A stretch of 64,000 bases of DNA from Actinocorallia aurantiaca (GTDB lineage: Bacteria; Actinomycetota; Actinomycetes; Streptosporangiales; Streptosporangiaceae): contig NZ_BAAATZ010000003.1 in the NCBI RefSeq assembly GCF_039533685.1, positions 248,001 through 312,000 of the forward strand. The letters are read 5' to 3'. The notes under the pieces were generated by a model. The model ran no database searches. It was not told the DNA's origin and was given only the letters and a program-made list of their open reading frames with translations. Below, piece after piece: positions 25,167 through 34,401 of this stretch. The stretch's first letter is position 1. Each line of letters begins with the position of its first letter. A program made the position numbers and the translations under genes.

Positions 25167-25804
25167 GCGACATCGTCAAGCGCCAGGGGATGTTCGGGGC
25201 GAACACGACCGGCGACACCTCCGGGTACGGCAGGCTGGTCGTGCCGCAGCCCGCGAGGGAGTCCACGCCGCGCCCCTACGGCGAGTACTTCGACGACGTG
25301 GCGGACGAGCTGGAGCGGTCCGGTTTCTCCGACGCGATCGAGCGCGTGGTGGTCCACCGCGGGGAGATGACCCTCCACGTGCGGCGCGAACGGCTGCTCG
25401 AACTCGCCAGGGCGCTGCGCGACGAGCCCACACTGCGCTTCGAGCTGCTGTCGGGCGTGTCGGGCGTGCACTACCCGCAGGAGACCGGCAGCGAGCTGCA
25501 CGCCGTCTACCACCTGCTCTCGATCACCCACAACCGGCGGATCCGGCTGGAGGTCGGGGTGCCGGACGCGGACCCCCACGTCGACTCCCTGACTCCGGTG
25601 TACCCCACGGCCGACTGGCACGAACGGGAGACCTGGGACTTCTTCGGGATCATCTTCGACGGCCACCCCGCGCTGACCCGGATCGAGATGCCGGACGACT
25701 GGGTGGGCCACCCCCAGCGCAAGGACTATCCCCTCGGCGGCATCCCCGTCGAGTACCGCGGCGCGGAGATCCCGCCGCCGGACGAGCGGAGGTCGTACTC
25801 ATGA
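25163..25804 (+). CDS. nuoC: NADH-quinone oxidoreductase subunit C
   Basis: Peripheral-arm structural subunit (30 kDa homologue) of 213 residues. The family signature is visible as WHERETWDFFGIIFDGHP and then RKDYPLGGIPVEYRG. NuoC and NuoD are separate genes here, not fused as in E. coli. ATG 25163 overlaps nuoB and the stop overlaps nuoD (both ATGA). Confidence 0.96.
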   Translation: MSDIVKRQGMFGANTTGDTSGYGRLVVPQPARESTPRPYGEYFDDVADELERSGFSDAIERVVVHRGEMTLHVRRERLLELARALRDEPTLRFELLSGVSGVHYPQETGSELHAVYHLLSITHNRRIRLEVGVPDADPHVDSLTPVYPTADWHERETWDFFGIIFDGHPALTRIEMPDDWVGHPQRKDYPLGGIPVEYRGAEIPPPDERRSYS

Positions 25805-27159
25805 CCACCACCTATGACGCCTACAAGGCCGGGGCGACCGACGACGGGTCGACCGAAGGCAAGGTGTACAACCTGGCCGGCGCCGACTGGGACGAGGTCG
25901 TCGAAGGCTCGAAGGACGGCGACACCGAAGAGCGGCTCGTGGTCAACATGGGCCCGCAGCACCCGTCCACCCACGGCGTGCTGCGGCTGATCCTGACGCT
26001 CGACGGCGAGACGGTGGAGAAGGTGCAGGTCGGCATCGGCTACCTGCACACCGGCATCGAGAAGAACATGGAGTTCCGGACCTGGACGCAGGGCACCACG
26101 TTCTGCACCCGGATGGACTACCTGGCTCCGATCTTCAACGAGACCGCCTACTGCCTGGGCATCGAGAAGCTGCTGGGGATCACCGACCGCATCCCCGAGC
26201 GGGCGAACGTCATCCGGGTGCTCATGATGGAGCTCAACCGGATCTCCTCCCACCTGGTGGCGATCGGCACGTTCGGCCTGGAGCTCGGCGCGACCACGGT
26301 CATGCTCAACGGGTTCATCGAGCGCGAGTACACCCTCGACCTGTTCGAGGAGATCACCGGGCTGCGCATGAACATGGCCTACGTCCGCCCCGGCGGCGTG
26401 GCCCAGGACCTCGGGCCCGGCACCATCTCCAAGCTGCGCGACTACCTCAACCGCATGCCGGAGCGCTTCAAGCAGATGCGCAAGCTGCTGGACGCCAACC
26501 CGATCTATCTGGCCCGGACCAAGGACATCGCGTACCTGGACCTGACCGGCTGCATGGCCCTGGGCGTCACCGGCCCGGTGCTGCGCGCCACCGGCCTGCC
26601 GTGGGACCTGCGCAAGTCCCAGCCGTACTGCGGTTACGAGACCTACGACTTCAAGGTGCACACGCAGGACACCTGCGACGTGTACGGGCGCTACCTCGTC
26701 CGGATCGCCGAGATGGAGGAGTCGCTGAAGATCGTCGAGCAGTGCGTCGAGCGGCTCACCAAGGGCTCGGCCAAGGACGGGCCGGTGATGATCGAGGACA
26801 AGAAGATCGGCTGGCCCGCCCAGCTCGCGATCGGCACCGACGGCATGGGCAACTCCCCGGCCCACATCGGGCACATCATGGGCGAGTCCATGGAAGCCCT
26901 GATCCACCACTTCAAGCTGGTGACCGAGGGCTTCCGGGTCCCGGCCGGCCAGGCCTACGCGGCGGTCGAGTCGCCGCGCGGGGAACTGGGCGCGCACGTC
27001 GTCTCCGACGGCGGCACCCGGCCCTACCGGGTCCACTTCCGCGACCCGTCGTTCACCAACCTGCAGGCCACGGCCGCGATGTGCGAAGGCTCCTTCATCG
27101 CCGACGTCATCGCCGCGGTCGCGTCCATCGATCCCGTGATGGGAGGCGTTGACCGTTGA
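25801..27159 (+). CDS. nuoD: NADH-quinone oxidoreductase subunit D
   Basis: 49-kDa homologue that forms the quinone-binding cavity with NuoB. The quinone-site loop NMGPQHPSTHGVLRL contains the conserved His; EKNMEFRTWTQG and MDYLAPIFNE are family blocks. The C-terminus is the classic DPVMGGVDR ending. 452 residues, with an N-terminal extension of about 45 residues before the core. It is coupled to nuoC by ATGA and to nuoE by TTGA. Confidence 0.97.
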   Translation: MTTTYDAYKAGATDDGSTEGKVYNLAGADWDEVVEGSKDGDTEERLVVNMGPQHPSTHGVLRLILTLDGETVEKVQVGIGYLHTGIEKNMEFRTWTQGTTFCTRMDYLAPIFNETAYCLGIEKLLGITDRIPERANVIRVLMMELNRISSHLVAIGTFGLELGATTVMLNGFIEREYTLDLFEEITGLRMNMAYVRPGGVAQDLGPGTISKLRDYLNRMPERFKQMRKLLDANPIYLARTKDIAYLDLTGCMALGVTGPVLRATGLPWDLRKSQPYCGYETYDFKVHTQDTCDVYGRYLVRIAEMEESLKIVEQCVERLTKGSAKDGPVMIEDKKIGWPAQLAIGTDGMGNSPAHIGHIMGESMEALIHHFKLVTEGFRVPAGQAYAAVESPRGELGAHVVSDGGTRPYRVHFRDPSFTNLQATAAMCEGSFIADVIAAVASIDPVMGGVDR

Positions 27160-27827
27160 GTCACTTCCCCGAGGGCTCCCCGTACGACGTGGAGACCAGA
27201 CAGCGTCTGGAACAGGACGCGAAGGACATCATCGCCCGTTATCCGCAGACGCGCAGCGCGCTGCTGCCGCTGCTGCACCTCGTGCAGTCGCAGGACGGGC
27301 ACATCACCCAGCAGGGCGTGGAGTTCTGCGCCGACGCCCTGGGCATCAGCCAGGCACAGGTCGTCGGCGTCGCGACGTTCTACACCCAGTACAAGCGGGC
27401 GCCGATGGGCGAGTACCACGTGGGCGTGTGCATCAACACGCTGTGCGCGGTGCTCGGCGGCGACGAGATCTGGGAGTCGCTGAGCGAGCACGTCGGCGTC
27501 GGGCACGACCAGGCCACCGAGGACGGCAAGATCTCGCTGGAGCGCCTGGAGTGCAACGCGGCCTGCGACTACGCGCCGGTCATGATGGTGAACTGGGAGT
27601 TCTACGACAACCAGACGCCCGAGAGCGCCAAGGCGCTCGTCGACGACCTGCGGGCCGGACGGCCGGTGCCGCCCACCCGCGGCGCGAACGGCATCTGCTC
27701 GTTCAAGGAGGCCTCCCGGGTCCTGGCCGGGTTCAACGACGGCCGCGCCCACGAGGGCGTCCAGGCCGGTCCCGAGTCCGTGGTCGGCGTGGAGCTGGCC
27801 AAGGAGAAGGGGTGGGAAGCACCATGA
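27156..27827 (+). CDS. nuoE: NADH-quinone oxidoreductase subunit E
   Basis: 24-kDa homologue binding the [2Fe-2S] cluster N1a. The four ligands are in CINTLC (C-x4-C) and CNAAC (C-x3-C). 223 residues; the N-terminal helical part includes LLPLLHLVQSQDGHITQQ. It starts at TTG 27156 overlapping the nuoD stop, supported by GGGAGG 10 bases upstream. A C-terminal extension after the thioredoxin-like domain is typical for actinobacteria. Part of the NADH-oxidising module with NuoF and NuoG. Confidence 0.96.
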   Translation: MSHFPEGSPYDVETRQRLEQDAKDIIARYPQTRSALLPLLHLVQSQDGHITQQGVEFCADALGISQAQVVGVATFYTQYKRAPMGEYHVGVCINTLCAVLGGDEIWESLSEHVGVGHDQATEDGKISLERLECNAACDYAPVMMVNWEFYDNQTPESAKALVDDLRAGRPVPPTRGANGICSFKEASRVLAGFNDGRAHEGVQAGPESVVGVELAKEKGWEAP

Positions 27828-29116
27828 CCACGCTCGCTCCCGTCCTGACCAAGAACTGGGACCAGGCGGACTCGTTCACGCGCACGGCGTACGAGCGCAA
27901 CGGCGGCTATCAGCCGCTGCGCAAGGCGCTGGGCATGGAGCCCTCCGCGATCATCGACGCGGTCAAGGACTCCGGTCTGCGCGGCCGCGGCGGCGCGGGA
28001 TTCCCCACCGGAATGAAGTGGGGCTTCCTCGCCCAGGGCACGGGCAAGCCCACCTACCTGGTGGTCAACGCCGACGAGTCCGAGCCGGGAACCTGCAAGG
28101 ACATCCCGTTGATGATGGCCGACCCGCACGTGCTGGTCGAAGGCGTCATCATCAGCTCGTACGCGATCGGCGCGCACCAGGCGTTCATCTATGTGCGCGG
28201 CGAGGTCCTCCACGTCATCCGCAGGCTCCGGCAGGCGGTGCAGGAGGCCTACGACGCCGGCTACCTCGGCAAGGACATCCTCGGATCCGGGTTCGACCTG
28301 GACCTCGTGGTGCACGCCGGGGCCGGCGCCTACATCTGCGGCGAGGAGACCGCGCTTCTGGACTCTCTCGAGGGGTTCCGGGGCCAGCCCCGGCTGAAGC
28401 CTCCCTTCCCCGCCGTCGCGGGCCTCTACGGCGGGCCCACCGTGGTGAACAACGTCGAGTCGATCGCCTCGGTTCCCGCCATCGTGGACCGCGGCGCCGA
28501 CTGGTTCGCCTCGATGGGCACCGAGAAGTCCAAGGGCTTCGGCATCTTCTCCCTGTCCGGGCACGTCACCCGGCCCGGCCAGTACGAGGCCCCGCTGGGC
28601 ATCACGCTGCGCGAGCTGCTGGAGATGGCGGGCGGCGTCCGGGAGGGCCACGAGCTGAAGTTCTGGACGCCCGGAGGCTCCTCCACGCCGATCTTCACCG
28701 CCGAGCACCTCGACGTCCCGCTGGACTTCGAGTCCGTCGGCGCGGCCGGATCGATGCTGGGCACCCGGGCGCTGCAGATCTTCGACGAGACGACCTGCGT
28801 GCTGCGGGCCGTGCTGCGCTGGACGGAGTTCTACGCGCACGAGTCCTGCGGCAAGTGCACGCCGTGCCGCGAGGGGACCTACTGGCTGAAGCAGATGCTC
28901 AAGCGCCTGGAGGCCGGACAGGGCTCGGAAGAGGACCTGTCGACCCTCAACGACATCGCGGACAACATCCTCGGCCGGTCGTTCTGCGCCCTCGGCGACG
29001 GCGCGACCAGCCCCATCCACTCCTCGATCAAGTACTTCCGCGAGGAGTACCTGGAGCACTTCTCCCACGGCGGGTGCCCCTTCGACCACGCCAAGTCCAC
29101 GAAGTGGGGGGCATAA
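27824..29116 (+). CDS. nuoF: NADH-quinone oxidoreductase subunit F
   Basis: NADH-binding, FMN-containing 51-kDa homologue. The Gly-rich NADH/FMN loop is LRGRGGAGFPTGMKWG. YICGEETALLDSLEG contributes to FMN binding, and the [4Fe-4S] cluster N3 ligands are in ESCGKCTPCREGT plus FCALGD. 430 residues from ATG 27824, overlapping nuoE (ATGA). The nuoG start follows its stop with no gap. Confidence 0.97.
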   Translation: MTTLAPVLTKNWDQADSFTRTAYERNGGYQPLRKALGMEPSAIIDAVKDSGLRGRGGAGFPTGMKWGFLAQGTGKPTYLVVNADESEPGTCKDIPLMMADPHVLVEGVIISSYAIGAHQAFIYVRGEVLHVIRRLRQAVQEAYDAGYLGKDILGSGFDLDLVVHAGAGAYICGEETALLDSLEGFRGQPRLKPPFPAVAGLYGGPTVVNNVESIASVPAIVDRGADWFASMGTEKSKGFGIFSLSGHVTRPGQYEAPLGITLRELLEMAGGVREGHELKFWTPGGSSTPIFTAEHLDVPLDFESVGAAGSMLGTRALQIFDETTCVLRAVLRWTEFYAHESCGKCTPCREGTYWLKQMLKRLEAGQGSEEDLSTLNDIADNILGRSFCALGDGATSPIHSSIKYFREEYLEHFSHGGCPFDHAKSTKWGA

Positions 29117-31516
29117 ATGACTGCCACCTCTGAAACGGGCGTCGTCCCGCAGGAGGACCTGGTCACCGTCACCATCGACGGCTTCGAGGTCAGCGTCCCC
29201 AAGGGCACGCTGGTCATCCGGGCCGCCGAGCTGATCGGCGTCCAGATCCCGCGGTTCTGCGACCACCCGCTGCTCGACCCGGTCGGCGCGTGCCGCCAGT
29301 GCCTGGTGGACATCCCCGACGCCGGCAACGGCCGGGGCTTCCCCAAGCCGCAGGCGTCCTGCACCATCCCGGTCGCGCCCGGCATGGTCATCAACACCCA
29401 GCTCACGTCCCCCGTCGCCGACAAGGCGCAGAAGGGCGTGATGGAGTTCCTGCTCATCAACCACCCGCTGGACTGCCCGGTCTGCGACAAGGGCGGCGAG
29501 TGCCCCCTGCAGAACCAGGCGATGTCCAACGGGCGCGGTGAGAGCAGGTTCGTCGAGCGCAAGCGCACGTTCCCCAAGCCGCTGCCGTTGTCGTCGCAGG
29601 TGCTGCTGGACCGGGAGCGCTGCGTCCAGTGCGCCCGGTGCACCCGCTTCTCCGAGCAGATCGCGGGCGACCCGTTCATCGACCTGTTCGAGCGCGGGGC
29701 CAAGGAACAGGTGGGCGTCGCGGACGGCAAGCCGTTCTCGTCCTACTTCTCCGGCAACACCGTGCAGATCTGCCCGGTCGGCGCGCTCACCGGCGCCGCC
29801 TACCGGTTCCGGGCCCGCCCGTTCGACCTGGTGTCGACGCCGTCGGTGTGCGAGCACTGCGCGTCCGGCTGCGCCCAGCGCACCGACCACCGGCGCGGCA
29901 AGGTCACCCGGCGCCTGGCCGGCGACGACCCGCAGGTCAACGAGGAGTGGAACTGCGACAAGGGCCGCTGGGCCTTCACCTACGCCACCGAGCCGGACCG
30001 GCTGCGCCACCCGCTGATCCGCAACGCCGAGGGCGTGCTGGAGCCCGCCTCGTGGCCTGAGGCGCTCGCCGTCGCCGCGGCGGGCCTGGCCGGGAAGAAG
30101 ACCGGTGTCCTGACCGGCGGGCGGCTGACCCTGGAGGACGCCTACGCGTACTCCAAGTTCGCCCGCGTCGCCCTGGGCACCAACGACATCGACTTCAGGG
30201 CCCGTCCGCACAGCGCCGAGGAGGCCGAGTTCCTGGCCTACGGAGTCGCCGGGCACGGCATCGAGATCTCCTACCAGGACCTGGAGAACGCTCCGGCCGT
30301 CCTGCTCGCGGGCCTGGAGCCCGAGGAGGAGTCGCCGATCGTCTTCCTGCGGCTGCGCAAGGCGGTGCGCAAGAAGGGCCTGAAGGTCCTGTCCATCGCC
30401 CCGTTCGCCACGGGCGGGCTGCGCAAGCTGAACGGCAGGCTGATCCAGGCCGGTCCCGGTGGCGAGCCGGAGGCGCTGAGCATCTCCGGAGAGGCCGCCG
30501 AGGTCCTGGCGGCCGAAGGGTCGATCATCCTGATCGGCGAGCGGCTCGCCCAGACCACCGGGGCGCTGAGCGCCGCGGTGCGGCTGGCCCAGAACACCGG
30601 GGCCCGGCTGGGCTGGGTGCCGCGCCGCGCCGGCGAGCGCGGGGCGCTGGAGGCCGGCGCGCTGCCCGGCCTGCTGCCGATCGGCCGCCCGGTCGGCAAC
30701 GCCGCGGCCCGCGTCGAGGTCGCGCGGGTCTGGGGCGTCGCCACCCTGCCGGACGAGCCCGGGCGCGACGGCGCGCACATCCTGGCCGCCGCCGCGTCCG
30801 GCGAGATCGAGGCACTGCTCGTCGGCGGGGTCGACCCCTACGACCTGGAGCACCCGAGGTTCGCGCTGACGGCGCTGGAGAAGACCGGCTTCATCGTCAG
30901 CCTGGAGCAGCGGGTCAGCGCGGTCACCGACCGCGCCGACGTGGTGCTGCCGGTCGCGGCCGTCCAGGAGAAGTCCGGGACGTTCGTGAACTGGGAGGGC
31001 CGGGGCCGCCCGTTCGAGGCGGCGCTGAAGCAGCCCGGCGCCATGTCCGACCTGAGGGTGCTGGGCGCGCTCGCCGACGAGCTGGACGTGCACCTGGGCC
31101 TGCCCGACCCGGCGGCCGCCCGCAGGGAGCTCGCCGAGCTCGGCGCCCACCGGGGCGAGCGCCCCGACGCGCCGGGCACGCTGGCCGACTTCACCTTCAC
31201 CCCGGCTTCGGGCGAGGCGGTGCTGGCCACCTGGCGGCTGCTGCTCGATGACGGGACCCTGCAGGACGGCGAGCCGCACCTCAAGGGGACGGCCCGTCCC
31301 TCGGTCGCGCTGGTGTCGGCCAAGACCGCGGCGGAGAACGGGCTGAACGGACTGGTCACGATCTCCACCGACGAGGGGGCGATCACGGTCCCGCTGCGGA
31401 TCGAGGACCTGCCCGAAGGCGTCATCTGGCTGCCGGGCAACTCGTCCGGCAGGAACCTGCTGCGCGAGCTCGGTGCCACGGCCGGCAGCATCGTGAAGAT
31501 CGGAGGTGTGGGCTGA
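29117..31516 (+). CDS. nuoG: NADH-quinone oxidoreductase subunit G, with N7 cluster motif
   Basis: Large iron-sulfur subunit, 799 residues. The N-terminal [2Fe-2S] ferredoxin domain has FCDHPLLDPVGACRQCLVD; a His/Cys cluster follows in HPLDCPVCDKGGECPLQ, then CVQCARCTRF and ICPVGALTGAA. A further C-x2-C-x3-C-x27-C motif (CEHCASGC ... CDKGRW) is present, matching the off-path N7 cluster found in E. coli and Thermus. The C-terminal two thirds is the inactive molybdopterin-oxidoreductase-like domain. It ends one base into the nuoH start. Confidence 0.96.
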   Translation: MTATSETGVVPQEDLVTVTIDGFEVSVPKGTLVIRAAELIGVQIPRFCDHPLLDPVGACRQCLVDIPDAGNGRGFPKPQASCTIPVAPGMVINTQLTSPVADKAQKGVMEFLLINHPLDCPVCDKGGECPLQNQAMSNGRGESRFVERKRTFPKPLPLSSQVLLDRERCVQCARCTRFSEQIAGDPFIDLFERGAKEQVGVADGKPFSSYFSGNTVQICPVGALTGAAYRFRARPFDLVSTPSVCEHCASGCAQRTDHRRGKVTRRLAGDDPQVNEEWNCDKGRWAFTYATEPDRLRHPLIRNAEGVLEPASWPEALAVAAAGLAGKKTGVLTGGRLTLEDAYAYSKFARVALGTNDIDFRARPHSAEEAEFLAYGVAGHGIEISYQDLENAPAVLLAGLEPEEESPIVFLRLRKAVRKKGLKVLSIAPFATGGLRKLNGRLIQAGPGGEPEALSISGEAAEVLAAEGSIILIGERLAQTTGALSAAVRLAQNTGARLGWVPRRAGERGALEAGALPGLLPIGRPVGNAAARVEVARVWGVATLPDEPGRDGAHILAAAASGEIEALLVGGVDPYDLEHPRFALTALEKTGFIVSLEQRVSAVTDRADVVLPVAAVQEKSGTFVNWEGRGRPFEAALKQPGAMSDLRVLGALADELDVHLGLPDPAAARRELAELGAHRGERPDAPGTLADFTFTPASGEAVLATWRLLLDDGTLQDGEPHLKGTARPSVALVSAKTAAENGLNGLVTISTDEGAITVPLRIEDLPEGVIWLPGNSSGRNLLRELGATAGSIVKIGGVG

Positions 31517-32802
31517 TGGGTTCCGATCCGTCGCTCCCCGCATTCGGCCAGGACCCGTGGTGGCTGATGCTCGGCAAGGTGCTGGTCATCTTCGTCTTCC
31601 TGGTCCTGACCGTGCTGATGTCGATGTGGGTGGAGCGCCGCATCATCGGCCGGATGCAGCTGCGCGTCGGCCCCAACCGCACCGGGCCGTTCGGCCTGCT
31701 GCAGGGCCTGGCGGACGGTGTGAAGCTGGCCCTGAAGGAGGACATCGTCCCCGCGGGCGTCGACAAGATCATCTTCTGGACGGCTCCGGTCGTCGCCGCG
31801 GTCCCGGCGTTCATCTCGTTCGCGATCATCCCGTTCGGGCCGACCGTCTCGGTCTTCGGCCACCACACGCCGCTGCAGGGCACCGACCTCCCGGTGGCCG
31901 TCCTGCTGGTGCTGGCGATGGCCTCCATCGGCGTCTACGGCATCGTGCTGGCCGGCTGGTCGTCCATGTCGCCCTACGCGCTGCTGGGCGGGCTGCGCTC
32001 CAGCGCCCAGGTGATCTCCTACGAGATCGCGATGGGCCTGTCGTTCGTGGCGGTGTTCCTCTTCTCCGGGACGCTCTCCACGTCCGGCATCGTCGCGGCG
32101 CAGGCCGACCGCTGGTTCGCGGTGGCGCTGCTGCCCTCCTTCATCGTGTACGTGATCACGATGATGGGCGAGTCGAACCGCATCCCGTTCGACCTCCCCG
32201 AGGGCGAGGGCGAACTGGTCGCGGGCTTCCACACCGAGTACTCGTCGCTGAAGTTCGCGATGTTCTTCCTCGCCGAGTACATCAACCTCGCCACCCTCTC
32301 GGCCCTGGCCACCACCCTGTTCCTGGGCGGCTGGCGGGCCCCGGCGCCGATCTCCACCGTGTGGGCCGGCGCCAACGAGGGCTGGTGGCCGGTCCTGTGG
32401 TTCATGATCAAGATCTGGGCCTTCATCTTCTTCTTCATCTGGCTGCGCGGCTCCCTTCCCCGGGTCCGCTACGACCAGCTGATGAAGCTGGGCTGGAAGG
32501 TGCTGATCCCGTTCTCCCTCGGCTGGATCCTGCTGGTCGCCACCATGCGGGCGCTCACCCGGGAGGGCTACGGCACCGGCACCCTCGTCGTCGTCGCCGC
32601 GGTCGTGGTGGCGCTGGCCCTGGGCGCCTCGGTCGCCTTCGACATGGTCCGCAAGGACAAGAAGCTTGTCCCCGAACTGGACCAGGCCGCCAAGGCCGAG
32701 CGGAAGGACCCGTTCGCGGGCGGCTTCCCGGTCCCGCCGATGGACGCCCCGCACTACCACGGGGCGGACCCGCAGAAGGAGGTCGGAAGTGGGGTTCACT
32801 GA
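31516..32802 (+). CDS. nuoH: NADH-quinone oxidoreductase subunit H
   Basis: Membrane subunit linking the peripheral arm to the proton channels and lining the quinone tunnel. Signature blocks: ERRIIGRMQLRVGPNRTGP and GESNRIPFDLPEGEGELVAG, with the acidic loop FHTEYSSLKFAMFFLAEY. At 428 residues it is about 90 longer than the E. coli protein, with a polar C-terminal tail (from about residue 375, rich in Lys/Asp/Pro) likely on the cytoplasmic side. The nuoI start lies 14 bases inside its 3' end. Confidence 0.96.
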   Translation: MGSDPSLPAFGQDPWWLMLGKVLVIFVFLVLTVLMSMWVERRIIGRMQLRVGPNRTGPFGLLQGLADGVKLALKEDIVPAGVDKIIFWTAPVVAAVPAFISFAIIPFGPTVSVFGHHTPLQGTDLPVAVLLVLAMASIGVYGIVLAGWSSMSPYALLGGLRSSAQVISYEIAMGLSFVAVFLFSGTLSTSGIVAAQADRWFAVALLPSFIVYVITMMGESNRIPFDLPEGEGELVAGFHTEYSSLKFAMFFLAEYINLATLSALATTLFLGGWRAPAPISTVWAGANEGWWPVLWFMIKIWAFIFFFIWLRGSLPRVRYDQLMKLGWKVLIPFSLGWILLVATMRALTREGYGTGTLVVVAAVVVALALGASVAFDMVRKDKKLVPELDQAAKAERKDPFAGGFPVPPMDAPHYHGADPQKEVGSGVH

Positions 32803-33316
32803 CTTCCTGAACCCGGTCAAGGGCTTCGGAGTCTCGTTCCACCAGCTGTTCACCAAGGTGGAGACGGTCCAGTACCCCGAGGTGAAGAAGCCCACCGCGC
32901 CCAGGTTCCACGGCCGCCACCAGCTCAACCGCTGGCCGGACGGGCTGGAGAAGTGCATCGGCTGCGAGCTGTGCGCCTGGGCCTGCCCCGCCGACGCGAT
33001 CTACGTCGAGGCGGGCGACAACACCGAGGACGAGCGCTTCTCCCCTGGTGAGCGGTACGGCCGGATCTACCAGATCAACTACCTGCGCTGCATCCTGTGC
33101 GGGCTGTGCATCGAGGCGTGCCCGACCCGGGCGCTGACCATGACCAACGAGTACGAGTTGGCCGACGACAGCCGCGAGTCGCTGATCTACACCAAGGAGA
33201 TGCTGCTCGCCCCGCTGCGCGAGGGCATGGAGCAGCCGCCGCACGAGATGCGGCTCGGCGAGACCGAAGAGGACTACTACCGCCTCGGCCTCGGAGCCAA
33301 GGACGGTGAGTTCTGA
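32789..33316 (+). CDS. nuoI: NADH-quinone oxidoreductase subunit I
   Basis: Ferredoxin-like subunit carrying [4Fe-4S] clusters N6a and N6b. The two motifs are CIGCELCAWACPADAI and CILCGLCIEACPTRAL. It starts at GTG 32789, 7 bases after AGAAGGAGGT, and overlaps nuoH by 14 bases. 175 residues with a C-terminal acidic extension. Confidence 0.96.
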   Translation: MGFTDFLNPVKGFGVSFHQLFTKVETVQYPEVKKPTAPRFHGRHQLNRWPDGLEKCIGCELCAWACPADAIYVEAGDNTEDERFSPGERYGRIYQINYLRCILCGLCIEACPTRALTMTNEYELADDSRESLIYTKEMLLAPLREGMEQPPHEMRLGETEEDYYRLGLGAKDGEF

Positions 33317-34098
33317 TGGTGGCGTTCTGGATCCTGGCGGTGGTCTCGGTGGCCGCCGCCCTCGGCATGATCTTCCAGCGCAAGGCCGTGTACTCGGCCC
33401 TGCTGCTGGCGGTCGTCATGCTCAGCCTGGCCGCGCTCTACGCGGTCCAGGAGGCGCCGTTCCTGGCGTTCGTCCAGGTGATCGTCTACACCGGCGCGGT
33501 GCTGATGCTCTTCCTGTTCGTGCTGATGCTGGTCGGCGTCGCCACCGTGGACTCGCTGGTGGAGACCCTCTCCGGCCAGCGGATCTGGGCGGCGGTCGCG
33601 GGCCTGGGCTTCGCCGGGTTGATGGTCTTCGGCATCGGCGGCGCGGTGTTCTCCGACGACGCCGGACTGGCCGCGGCCAACGCCGAGGGCAACGTCATGG
33701 GCCTCGCCCGGCTGATCTTCAACAAGTACGTGTTCGCCTTCGAGGTGACCAGCGCCCTGCTGATCACCGCGGCGCTCGGCGCGATGGTGCTGGCGCACAA
33801 GGAGCGCACGTCGCCCAAGGCGACCCAGCGCGAGCTGTCCGTGCAGCGGTTCAAGTCCGGGGCGCACCCGGGCAACCTGCCGAGCTCGGGCACCTACGCC
33901 CGGCACAACGCGGTCGACATGCCCGCGCTGCTGCCGGACGGCTCGGTCGCCGAGCTCTCCCTCAACCCGGTCCTCACCGCCCGCGGCGACGCCGCCGACC
34001 GGCACGTCGACCTGGAGGGCGCGACCGAGCTCGAGGCCGCGGAGGCCGATGTCGAGGCAGTACAGGACGTCGAGGCAGCACAGGAGGTTCAGAAGTGA
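33316..34098 (+). CDS. nuoJ: NADH-quinone oxidoreductase subunit J
   Basis: Membrane subunit with five helices, of which the third usually contains a pi-bulge. Family block AVLMLFLFVLMLVGV and the upstream FLAFVQVIVYTGA are visible. 260 residues: the last 110 residues are a polar tail, rich in Glu/Ala/Val at the end (roughly 225-260), longer than in E. coli. It starts one base before the end of the nuoI stop; its stop overlaps nuoK by GTGA. Confidence 0.95.
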   Translation: MVAFWILAVVSVAAALGMIFQRKAVYSALLLAVVMLSLAALYAVQEAPFLAFVQVIVYTGAVLMLFLFVLMLVGVATVDSLVETLSGQRIWAAVAGLGFAGLMVFGIGGAVFSDDAGLAAANAEGNVMGLARLIFNKYVFAFEVTSALLITAALGAMVLAHKERTSPKATQRELSVQRFKSGAHPGNLPSSGTYARHNAVDMPALLPDGSVAELSLNPVLTARGDAADRHVDLEGATELEAAEADVEAVQDVEAAQEVQK

Positions 34099-34388
34099 GC
34101 CACTATCTCGTTCTCTCCGCGCTGCTGTTCGGCATCGGCGGAGTGGGCGTCCTGATCCGCCGCAACGCCATCGTGGTGTTCATGTGCGTCGAGCTCATGC
34201 TCAACGCCACGAACCTCGCCTTCGTGAGCTTCTCCAAGATGCACGGCAACCTGGACGGCCAGGTCATCGCGTTCTTCGTGATGGTCGTCGCCGCAGCCGA
34301 GGTCGTGGTGGGTCTCGCGATCATCATGACCATCTTCCGTTCCCGCAGGTCCTCGTCGGTCGACGACGCGAGCCTGCTGAAGTACTGA
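34095..34388 (+). CDS. nuoK: NADH-quinone oxidoreductase subunit K
   Basis: 97-residue, three-helix proton-channel subunit. The conserved membrane glutamates lie in IVVFMCVELMLNATNLAFV and VVAAAEVVVGLAI. It starts at GTG 34095 inside the nuoJ stop. It is followed by nuoL after 13 bases containing a GAGGGGCTTGGGG Shine-Dalgarno-like stretch. Confidence 0.96.
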   Translation: MSHYLVLSALLFGIGGVGVLIRRNAIVVFMCVELMLNATNLAFVSFSKMHGNLDGQVIAFFVMVVAAAEVVVGLAIIMTIFRSRRSSSVDDASLLKY

Positions 34389-34401
34389 GGGGCTTGGGGA
34401 C

